A stretch of 17,060 bases of DNA from an uncultured Sediminibacterium sp. (GTDB lineage Bacteria > Bacteroidota > Bacteroidia > Chitinophagales > Chitinophagaceae). The DNA lies in NCBI GenBank assembly GCA_937907555.1, contig CALEST010000280.1:1-17060 (forward strand), in the 5' to 3' direction. The notes below the pieces were generated by a model. That model was not told the origin of the DNA, ran no database searches, and worked only from the letters and a program-made list of their open reading frames with translations. The translations under genes were made by a program, and so were the position numbers. Shown here piece by piece: positions 8,868 through 15,211 of this stretch. Numbering within the stretch: the first letter of the stretch is position 1; each line of letters begins with the position of its first letter.

Positions 8868-8883
8868 GTTTAACTTTGTTTAA
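8868..8883 (+). promoter_or_regulatory. Likely promoter element of the Crp/Fnr gene
   Basis: The 43-base gap after the amylase gene contains TAACTTTG (8871-8878), an exact match to the Bacteroidota -7 element TAnnTTTG, so transcription could start near 8885 with a leader under 20 bases. No clear TTG is present at the expected -33 position. The hexamer GTTTAA occurs twice, at 8868-8873 and 8878-8883, exactly 10 bases apart and overlapping the element, which could be chance or a protein-binding site. Confidence 0.4.
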
Positions 8884-8901
8884 AGCAATACAGCTGAAGT
8901 A

Positions 8902-9615
8902 ATGAAGAATAACGGATCCGTTGAAACAGGTTGTTTACATTGTAATGTTAGACTAAGCTCTGTTTTTAATGTTTTGGACCAGGAACAGACACAGGAACTC
9001 TGTGCGCATAAATCCTGTGCGGTTTACAAGAAAGGACAATATGTATTTACTGAGAATGGACTACCCAACGGGTTGTTCTGCATCAACAGTGGTAAGATAA
9101 AATTAACTACAACCGGCTATGATGGCAAGGAGCAAATCCTTCGCCTGGTTAAGTCCGGGGACATACTGGGCTATCGAGCCCTGCTTTCCAACGAACGCTA
9201 TCACTGTTCTGCTGTTACGCTGGAAGATGCATCTATTTGTATTATTGATAAAAAATACTTTTTTGATGCGCTGGCTGCCTCGCCGAAATTGATGTTTGAA
9301 GTGGTAAAGAAAATGAGCCATGACCTTAAGACGGCGGAAGATCATATTGTATCTCTTTCTCAGAAGAATGTAAGAGAGCGTATGGCTGAAGCACTTTTAT
9401 TCCTAAAAGCCACTTATGGATTTGAGGAAGATAATCAGACCCTGAATGTTAGTTTAAGCAGGGAGGAAATTGCCGACTATGTTGGCACATCCACAGAATC
9501 CTGTATTCGATTGTTGTCAGAATTTAACACCGATAAGTTAATTCAGCTAAAGGGGAAAAAGATCAGCATTCTTAATCTACAAAAGCTGATTCAAACGGCC
9601 AATATTGAGAATTAG
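8902..9615 (+). CDS. Crp/Fnr-family transcriptional regulator with FNR-like cysteines
   Basis: This 237-residue protein has an N-terminal cyclic-nucleotide-binding-type beta-roll (about 35-125), a long dimer helix (about 130-165) and a winged helix-turn-helix (about 185-225). Cys11 and Cys14 form a CxxC before the beta-roll, and Cys113 in ASICIID aligns with Cys122 of E. coli FNR. The third FNR cysteine (Cys29) appears as Ser20, but Cys34, Cys39, Cys60 and Cys102 are available. An oxygen- or redox-labile cluster is therefore plausible but unproven. The recognition helix TSTESCIRLL has Glu199 and Arg203 at the positions that read TGA/TCA cores in FNR and CRP, with Ile202 where FNR has Ser212. 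It sits directly before a hemerythrin-like gene and the cbb3 oxidase genes, so control of low-oxygen respiration, possibly through the site at 9625-9638, is the best guess. Confidence 0.9.
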   Translation: MKNNGSVETGCLHCNVRLSSVFNVLDQEQTQELCAHKSCAVYKKGQYVFTENGLPNGLFCINSGKIKLTTTGYDGKEQILRLVKSGDILGYRALLSNERYHCSAVTLEDASICIIDKKYFFDALAASPKLMFEVVKKMSHDLKTAEDHIVSLSQKNVRERMAEALLFLKATYGFEEDNQTLNVSLSREEIADYVGTSTESCIRLLSEFNTDKLIQLKGKKISILNLQKLIQTANIEN

Positions 9616-9624
9616 ACTTTTTTT

Positions 9625-9638
9625 ATGATTTTAATCAT
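9625..9638. promoter_or_regulatory. FNR/CRP-type binding site (TGAT-N4-ATCA)
   Basis: ATGATTTTAATCAT contains TGAT and ATCA half-sites separated by four bases, the spacing of E. coli FNR sites (TTGAT-N4-ATCAA), differing only in the outermost base of each arm. It lies 10 bases after the Crp/Fnr stop codon and about 65 bases before the predicted start of transcription of the hemerythrin-like gene, a position used by class I activators. The adjacent regulator has the Glu and Arg residues expected to read this core. Binding is inferred. Confidence 0.55.
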
Positions 9639-9659
9639 GTTTCTGCATTTCAAATCTCA

Positions 9660-9690
9660 TTGAATTCCTGACGTTACGGTGACAATTTTG
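9660..9690 (+). promoter_or_regulatory. Probable promoter of the hemerythrin-like gene
   Basis: TTG (9660-9662) is followed after 20 bases by CAATTTTG (9683-9690), which matches the Bacteroidota form TTG-N(about 19-21)-TAnnTTTG except for one base. Transcription would start near 9696, inside the palindrome at 9693-9708, giving a leader of only about 10-13 bases. Confidence 0.4.
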
Positions 9691-9692
9691 TA

Positions 9693-9708
9693 GGGTAAAA
9701 TTTTACCC
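9693..9708. promoter_or_regulatory. Perfect 16-bp palindrome abutting the start codon, candidate operator
   Basis: GGGTAAAATTTTACCC is a perfect, gapless palindrome whose last base is immediately before the ATG at 9709. It overlaps the predicted transcription start and the place where a ribosome would load. A dimeric repressor bound here would block the promoter. Its half-site GGGTAAAA is unrelated to the TGAT/ATCA site upstream, implying a second regulator. Having no loop, it is more likely a DNA site than an RNA hairpin. Confidence 0.55.
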
Positions 9709-10245
9709 ATGTGTAAACATGCCGACCAGACTGCTGAATTCATTGCTCACCTTTTAGATAATGTATATCCCTGTCTGGAATTAAAAATTCAGAATGCCAT
9801 TCACTGTCATTTTCTTAATGATTATGATGCAGAAGCTACGGCTTATCTGAAGGAACTGATGCAGCAGATAAAGAATGATTTTAGCTCGCTGGTTACCTGC
9901 GAACAAAAACTGGTTTTTCCATCGGTTATGAAGGTGTTCAATGCCAAATCGGCCAAGGAAGTTCCAATGCCCAACTTATTTGATTTGATGCAGTTAACCC
10001 GCAGCAAGGAGCACAAAATCATGGCACAGGTGAATACATTAACCAGCCTGCTCTCTACCAATACCTGGAACAAAGCAGCCATTAAGCAACACGATTTAGC
10101 CAATGCTTTTAATGACAGTTTTGTAAAAGAAAAATACAAGTGGAATAAAATGATAGAAGACAGATTGAATGCCTGCAGCTGTTTTCGCTCGAATGTATTG
10201 AAAGGGCTGGGGGTAAACCCACCTGATAAATCGAAAAATAATTAA
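9709..10245 (+). CDS. Hemerythrin-like helical protein with degenerate iron ligands
   Basis: I do not recognise a precise family for this 178-residue soluble, mostly helical protein. Its layout recalls hemerythrin-like repair-of-iron-centre proteins (YtfE/ScdA): an early IHCHFL segment (31-36) resembling the HH segment, CEQKLVFPSV (64-73) resembling the xxEExxLFPxI signature, and SKEHKIM (99-105) resembling the EH motif. Other iron-ligand histidines are absent at their expected places. The histidines present are at 4, 14, 32, 34, 102 and 128. Six cysteines occur, including an N-terminal Cys2 and a CSC at 156-158. It sits between an FNR-like regulator and ccoI, suggesting a role in low-oxygen, nitric oxide or metal stress. 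It may not bind a di-iron centre at all. The start is fixed by the palindrome ending at 9708 and by the short predicted leader. Confidence 0.6.
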   Translation: MCKHADQTAEFIAHLLDNVYPCLELKIQNAIHCHFLNDYDAEATAYLKELMQQIKNDFSSLVTCEQKLVFPSVMKVFNAKSAKEVPMPNLFDLMQLTRSKEHKIMAQVNTLTSLLSTNTWNKAAIKQHDLANAFNDSFVKEKYKWNKMIEDRLNACSCFRSNVLKGLGVNPPDKSKNN

Positions 10246-10255
10246 AGTTTTACTA

Positions 10256-10284
10256 TTTGTAGTTCTAAAATTAAGTAACTTTTG
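10256..10284 (+). promoter_or_regulatory. Weak promoter-like sequence before ccoI
   Basis: TTTG (10256-10259) is followed after 16 bases by TAACTTTTG (10276-10284), which is the TAnnTTTG element with one extra T. The spacing is short for the Bacteroidota consensus, so ccoI may equally be read from the promoter of the hemerythrin-like gene. If real, transcription would begin just before the ATG at 10300 and exclude the upstream TTG as a start codon. Confidence 0.25.
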
Positions 10285-10299
10285 ACAACCTTTTATCTC

Positions 10300-12726
10300 A
10301 TGCTGAACAAAACCCTAGAATCCACCAAATGCTTTCACTGCGGTGACGACTGTGTGGGGGAGCCTGTGGTTTTTGATGAGAAGGCTTTCTGTTGCAAAGG
10401 TTGTAGTTCTGTTTACCAGATTTTAAATAAAAGTAATCTTTGTGAGTACTATAATCTGCATGATGCTTCAGGAGTAAAAATGAGTGAAACAAGGGATCCT
10501 CAGAAATTTGCATTTCTGGATAATCCCCAGATTGCTGCCAATTATATTGTTTTTTCCAAGCCGTCACAAATTGCTGTTCAATTCTATTTGCCTCAAATTC
10601 ATTGCAGTTCCTGTATCTGGTTGTTGGAAAATCTGCAGAAAGTACACGGGGGAATTAATTTTTCAACCGTTCATTTCCCAACCAAGGAATTGACAGTGTA
10701 TCAGGATCCTGAAAAAATAAGTATCCGGGCTACCGCAGAATTGTTGGCTTCTGTTGGCTATGAGCCCTATATTACATTAAACGATGGCCAGGAAGCCAAA
10801 CGGGAACAGAAAATAGTTGCCCGTACCGCTATGATTAAAATTGGTATTGCAGGTTTCTGTTTTGCCAATATCATGATGTTGAGTTTTCCGGAATACCTGG
10901 GTCTTGAAACCATTACCAGAGACGGGTTGAATGCCAATATTTTCAGGTACCTCAATCTTTTACTTGCATTGCCTGTGTTATTATACAGCGGGTCTGAATT
11001 CTTTGTTAATTCCTGGTATAGCTTTAAGCAGAGAAGACTGAATATTGATGCGCCTATAGCGCTTGCGCTTGCCGTTACTTTTAGTAGAAGTGTGTATGAA
11101 ATTCTATCCGGAACCGGCGGAGGATACTTAGACAGTATGTCCGGAATTATTTTCTTTATGTTATTGGGAAGATCTTTCCAAACTAAAACCTTTGCAGACC
11201 TTTCTTTCAACAGAGATTTCACTTCTTATTTTCCTGTTGCGGTTTGTTTGCTCGATCAGGCCGGAAATGAATCTTTCGTGCCTGTGCAGGAAGTAAAAGC
11301 AGAAGATACTATCCGGATCAGAAACAATGAAGTTATTCCTGTGGATGGCATGCATATCAAAGGCAAGGCAGAAATTGATTACAGTTTTGTTACCGGAGAG
11401 AATGAACCTGTTTCATTGGCAATTGGTGATTTGATTTATGCAGGCGGAAAGCAATTAAATGGAGCGATTGATGTGCTGGTGGTGAAGCCCTTTTCACAAA
11501 ACAGTTTCACCAAGCTTTGGAATAATGATGCTTTTAGAAAATCAGATAAAAACGACTACTCATTTACAACCGTTATTAGTAACTATTTTTCTGTAGTTGT
11601 TTTAACGGTCGCTTTCAGCAGTTTTATTTATTGGTATGGCACTAATTTGGACTTTGCCTGGCAGTCTATGACAGCTGTTTTGATTGTGGCCTGTCCCTGT
11701 GCTTTGTTAATTACAGCCACTTTTACTGAAGGCTTTGTGCTGAACATTTTTAGCAGGCATGGTTTGTTTCTAAAAAATGCCCTGGTACTGCAGAATATTG
11801 CCAGAATCAACCAGGTTGTTTTTGATAAAACCGGTACCCTCACTTATCCTCATGCTTCCACAGTTCAATATGAAGGCAAGCCGCTCAGTGAAACTGACAG
11901 AGCGGTAATTGGGGCAATGGCAGCACAATCAATGCACCCATTAAGCAAAGCGATAGCAAAAGAATTGAATATTGTTCAGGGGCAGATTACACATATCAAA
12001 GAAGTGGCAGGAGCTGGAATTGAAGCTTGGGAAAATGAAACACACTACAAATTAGGTTCTGCTGATTTTGTTGGTAAAACACATGAAACAGCCAAAGGCG
12101 CTGAAGTATGGGTTTCTGTGGATGGTGCTGTGATGGGCAAATTCATTATTCAAAATGTACTGAGAGCACATGTGAACAGACTGATTCAGGAACTGCCTTA
12201 TCCTATTACTGTTTTGAGCGGAGACAACAATCGTTCTGAAGAATATTTGAAGCAATTGTTGCAAAGACCTGTTCAGTATTTATTTAATCAGACACCACAG
12301 AACAAACTTCAATACATTGATAACCTCAGGAAAAATGGGAAGGAAGTGATGATGGTAGGGGATGGGTTGAATGATGCAGGAGCCTTAAGTAAAAGCAATG
12401 TGGGTATTGCTGTAGTAGACAATACCATTCAGTTTTCACCTGCCAGCGACGCTATTATGTTGTCAGAGCAATTGCCATTGCTGGATCAGTATATCCGCGC
12501 TGCCAAATGGTCGAAGAATCTGATTAAAACCACTTTTGTTATTTCTACTTTATACAATGTTGTTGGATTGTATTTTTCTGTAACTGCTCAGATGTCTCCT
12601 TTGGTGGCAGCCATTTTAATGCCTTCCAGCACATTTACTATTGTAATGACAACCATGTTGGGCTCAGCCCTCATAGAAAAATATTGTTTCCAACCTATTC
12701 TGAATCCTAAAAATGTACAAGCATGA
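10300..12726 (+). CDS. ccoI: Copper-transporting P1B-type ATPase for cbb3 oxidase assembly (CcoI/FixI)
   Basis: CcoI moves copper across the inner membrane for the CuB site of cbb3 oxidase. From the ATG at 10300 the protein has 808 residues. The N-terminus shows the CcoI-type cysteine module (CFHC at 11-14, FCCKGC at 30-35), then a heavy-metal-associated domain with CSSC at 102-105. The transport core has TGEN (365-368), the membrane metal site CPC (465-467), the phosphorylation motif DKTGTLT (Asp509), the HP dipeptide of the nucleotide domain (546-547) and GDGLND (687-692), with about eight membrane helices. An in-frame TTG lies 18 bases upstream, but it overlaps a promoter-like element and I prefer the ATG. 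The stop overlaps the ccoS start in ATGA, implying translational coupling. Confidence 0.94.
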   Translation: MLNKTLESTKCFHCGDDCVGEPVVFDEKAFCCKGCSSVYQILNKSNLCEYYNLHDASGVKMSETRDPQKFAFLDNPQIAANYIVFSKPSQIAVQFYLPQIHCSSCIWLLENLQKVHGGINFSTVHFPTKELTVYQDPEKISIRATAELLASVGYEPYITLNDGQEAKREQKIVARTAMIKIGIAGFCFANIMMLSFPEYLGLETITRDGLNANIFRYLNLLLALPVLLYSGSEFFVNSWYSFKQRRLNIDAPIALALAVTFSRSVYEILSGTGGGYLDSMSGIIFFMLLGRSFQTKTFADLSFNRDFTSYFPVAVCLLDQAGNESFVPVQEVKAEDTIRIRNNEVIPVDGMHIKGKAEIDYSFVTGENEPVSLAIGDLIYAGGKQLNGAIDVLVVKPFSQNSFTKLWNNDAFRKSDKNDYSFTTVISNYFSVVVLTVAFSSFIYWYGTNLDFAWQSMTAVLIVACPCALLITATFTEGFVLNIFSRHGLFLKNALVLQNIARINQVVFDKTGTLTYPHASTVQYEGKPLSETDRAVIGAMAAQSMHPLSKAIAKELNIVQGQITHIKEVAGAGIEAWENETHYKLGSADFVGKTHETAKGAEVWVSVDGAVMGKFIIQNVLRAHVNRLIQELPYPITVLSGDNNRSEEYLKQLLQRPVQYLFNQTPQNKLQYIDNLRKNGKEVMMVGDGLNDAGALSKSNVGIAVVDNTIQFSPASDAIMLSEQLPLLDQYIRAAKWSKNLIKTTFVISTLYNVVGLYFSVTAQMSPLVAAILMPSSTFTIVMTTMLGSALIEKYCFQPILNPKNVQA

Positions 12727-12884
12727 GCATTATTATAATGTTATTAATTATCAGCTTATTGGTGGCAACCGGATTTTTGGTTGCTTTCATCTGGGGTTCT
12801 AAGACAGGACAATTCGACGATTCCTTTACACCCGCTAATAAAATATTTTTTGATCAAACCCATCAACCAACAGAGAATAAATAA
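12723..12884 (+). CDS. ccoS: cbb3 oxidase assembly protein CcoS
   Basis: This 53-residue protein has one N-terminal membrane helix (about residues 2-24) followed by WGSKTGQFDD (24-33), the CcoS hallmark, and a short polar tail. CcoS proteins are needed for cofactor insertion into cbb3 oxidase. It overlaps the ccoI stop by four bases (ATGA) and ends 6 bases before ccoNO, so it is embedded in the operon. The short length is normal for the family. Confidence 0.9.
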   Translation: MSIIIMLLIISLLVATGFLVAFIWGSKTGQFDDSFTPANKIFFDQTHQPTENK

Positions 12885-12890
12885 ACAACC

Positions 12891-15026
12891 ATGCAGTTAG
12901 AAAAATTCACTTACGACAATTCCATCGTCCGGAAATTTGCTTTTGCCACTGTATTGTGGGCATTAGTAGGGATGCTGGTAGGGGTAATCATTGCGTTTCA
13001 GCTTGCTTATCCGGCACTCAATCTAGGTATTTCATTAACCAGTTTTGGTAGATTAAGACCGCTCCACACAAATGCTGTGATTTTTGCGTTTGTGGGCAAT
13101 GGTATTTACACCGGGGTATACTATATGATGCCTCGTTTGTTAAAGACCAGTATGTGGAGCAAGGGGCTTGGAAATCTTCATTTCTGGAGCTGGCAGTTAA
13201 TCATTGTTGCCGCTGCTATTACTTTACCATTGGGATTAACCCAGGGGAAGGAATATGCAGAATTAATCTGGCCTATTGATATTGCTATCACCCTGGTTTG
13301 GGTAATTTTTGGTATCAATATGTTTGCCACCATTTTAACCAGAAGAGAGCGTCATTTATATGTGGCCATTTGGTTCATTATTGGTACCTGGGTTACAGTA
13401 GCACTGTTGCATATTGTAAACTCATTTGCATTGCCTACATCCTTAACGCATAGTTATAGCTGGTATGCAGGTGTGCAGGATGCATTGGTTCAGTGGTGGT
13501 ATGGTCACAATGCGGTGGCTTTCTTCCTTACAACCCCAATGTTGGGTATCATGTACTATTTTATTCCTAAAGCAGCCGGAAGACCTGTTTATTCCTATAA
13601 ATGGAGTATCATTCACTTCTGGGCTTTGATTTTCATTTATATCTGGGCGGGTCCTCACCACTTGTTGTACACAGCTTTACCTGATTGGGCACAGTCTCTG
13701 GGTGTGGTGTTCAGTGTAATGCTGATTTTACCCAGCTGGGGTGGTATGCTGAATGGTATTTTCACATTAAGAGGTGCCTGGGATAAGGTAAAAGAAGACC
13801 CCATTTTAAAAATGTTTGTAGTGGCACTTACCTGTTATGGTATGAGCACTTTTGAAGGCCCTATGTTGTCTTTGAAAAATGTAAATGGATTTGCACACTA
13901 CACCGACTGGATAGTAGCACACGTTCACGTTGGTGCATTGGGCTGGAACGGGTTTCTGATTTTTGGTATGTTGTACTGGTTAGTACCCCGTTTATACAAT
14001 ACCAAATTGTATTCTGTTAAAATGGCCAATACCCATTTCTTAATTGGTACTGTAGGTATTTTGTTATACGCCATCCCTATGTACTGGGCTGCCGTTTCTC
14101 AGGCCTTGATGTGGAAGCAGTTTACTCCGGAAGGTCAGTTGAAATTCCAGTTCCTTGAAACTGTTACCCGTATTATTCCAATGTATATTGTAAGAGGTAT
14201 TGGCGGAACCATTTATTTAACCGGAGCCGTATTGCTGGTAATTAATTTAATTAAAACAGCTAAGTCCGGGTCATTCATTGCAGAAGAAACCAGTGAAGCA
14301 CCTGCATTGTCTGCTCAACCTTTGCCTGCAGGAAAAGCATACTGGCATTCTATTATTGAAAGAAGACCGGTTCAAATGCTGGTTATGAGCCTGATTGTGG
14401 TTTCTGTAGGAGGTGCTATTGAAATCATACCAACCTTTATTGTGAAGGAGAATGTACCTACAATCAGTACAGTTAAACCTTATACGCCACTTGAATTACA
14501 GGGAAGGGATATTTACATCAGAGAAGGATGTTATACCTGCCACTCTCAAATGGTTCGTCCTTTCAGAGATGAAGTAGCCCGTTATGGTGATTATTCCAAA
14601 GCAGGTGAATCTGTATACGATCATCCATTCCAGTGGGGTAGTAAACGTACTGGTCCGGATTTGGCCCGTTTGGCAAATAAGTATCCCAATAGCTGGCATT
14701 ATCGTCATATGAATGATCCTGAAGAAATTTCACAGGGATCTATTATGCCTCCTTATCCATGGTTACTGGATAATGATTTAGATATCAGCACTACTCCTGG
14801 TAAAATCAGAGCAATGCAGACCTTGGGTGTTCCTTATCCGGAGGGCTATGATCAGAAAGCAAATAACGATTTGAAAATGCAGGCCGATGAAATTGCTGCA
14901 GATTTAAAGGCAAATAATATCAAGGCTCAAAGTGGAAAAGAAATCATTGCATTGATTGCTTATTTGCAAAGACTGGGTGCCGATTTGAAAAAAGCACCTG
15001 AAGCCGAAATTAAGAGCTTACACTAA
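12891..15026 (+). CDS. ccoN: Fused cbb3 cytochrome oxidase subunits I and II (CcoN-CcoO)
   Basis: This 711-residue inner-membrane protein joins the catalytic haem-copper subunit CcoN (about 1-470) to the monohaem cytochrome c subunit CcoO (about 490-711). In CcoN, His59 (RPLHTN) and His346 fit the low-spin haem b ligands. His206 (WYGHN), His256 and His257 (AGPHH) fit CuB, His344 in HVH fits haem b3, and Tyr250, six residues before the CuB pair, fits the cross-linked active-site tyrosine. A linker with many Ala, Ser and Pro residues and a second anchor helix (about 494-515) precede CcoO, whose haem motif is CYTCH at 547-551 with Met619 in MPPYPW as probable sixth ligand. It reduces oxygen to water with high affinity and pumps protons. 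I see no stop or frameshift at the junction. Such fusions are known in Bacteroidota. Confidence 0.95.
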   Translation: MQLEKFTYDNSIVRKFAFATVLWALVGMLVGVIIAFQLAYPALNLGISLTSFGRLRPLHTNAVIFAFVGNGIYTGVYYMMPRLLKTSMWSKGLGNLHFWSWQLIIVAAAITLPLGLTQGKEYAELIWPIDIAITLVWVIFGINMFATILTRRERHLYVAIWFIIGTWVTVALLHIVNSFALPTSLTHSYSWYAGVQDALVQWWYGHNAVAFFLTTPMLGIMYYFIPKAAGRPVYSYKWSIIHFWALIFIYIWAGPHHLLYTALPDWAQSLGVVFSVMLILPSWGGMLNGIFTLRGAWDKVKEDPILKMFVVALTCYGMSTFEGPMLSLKNVNGFAHYTDWIVAHVHVGALGWNGFLIFGMLYWLVPRLYNTKLYSVKMANTHFLIGTVGILLYAIPMYWAAVSQALMWKQFTPEGQLKFQFLETVTRIIPMYIVRGIGGTIYLTGAVLLVINLIKTAKSGSFIAEETSEAPALSAQPLPAGKAYWHSIIERRPVQMLVMSLIVVSVGGAIEIIPTFIVKENVPTISTVKPYTPLELQGRDIYIREGCYTCHSQMVRPFRDEVARYGDYSKAGESVYDHPFQWGSKRTGPDLARLANKYPNSWHYRHMNDPEEISQGSIMPPYPWLLDNDLDISTTPGKIRAMQTLGVPYPEGYDQKANNDLKMQADEIAADLKANNIKAQSGKEIIALIAYLQRLGADLKKAPEAEIKSLH

Positions 15027-15036
15027 AATTCATTTT

Positions 15037-15198
15037 ATGAAGTTTAAAAATTATGTAACAACCATCGATAACGTGAATGTATATCCAATGATTTCATTGG
15101 TCATATTTACCCTGTTCTTTGCGGTAGTTACCTGGTATGTTTTTTCTGCCAATAAAGAAAAAATGGAAAAGAATAGTCAAATACCCATCAATGACTAA
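15037..15198 (+). CDS. ccoQ: Small cbb3 oxidase subunit, CcoQ-like
   Basis: This 53-residue protein has a polar N-terminus, one membrane helix (about residues 16-37, with TWYVF at its end) and a lysine-rich tail. It starts 10 bases after the ccoNO stop and lies immediately before ccoP. Size, topology and gene order fit CcoQ/FixQ, a single-helix subunit that stabilises the oxidase. Sequence similarity in such short proteins is weak, so the identification rests mainly on position. Confidence 0.75.
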   Translation: MKFKNYVTTIDNVNVYPMISLVIFTLFFAVVTWYVFSANKEKMEKNSQIPIND

Positions 15199-15211
15199 TA
15201 AAAATAATTTT

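Noticed and set aside
10282..10299. TTG start for ccoI at 10282
   Set aside because: The TTG lies within a promoter-like element, and an ATG six codons later gives a normal CcoI N-terminus.
10767..11222. 151-codon minus-strand open frame inside ccoI
   Set aside because: It is antisense to a clear P-type ATPase and has no independent support.
12846..12855. TTGATCAA palindrome as an FNR site before ccoNO
   Set aside because: It lies inside ccoS, lacks the four-base spacer between half-sites, and the tight gene spacing leaves no room for a promoter.
15137..15211. Longer ccoP start at the ATG at 15137
   Set aside because: It would add 25 basic residues that overlap most of the ccoQ tail in another frame and would put a charged stretch before the signal-like helix. 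Starts at 15191 or 15212 fit the operon spacing better.
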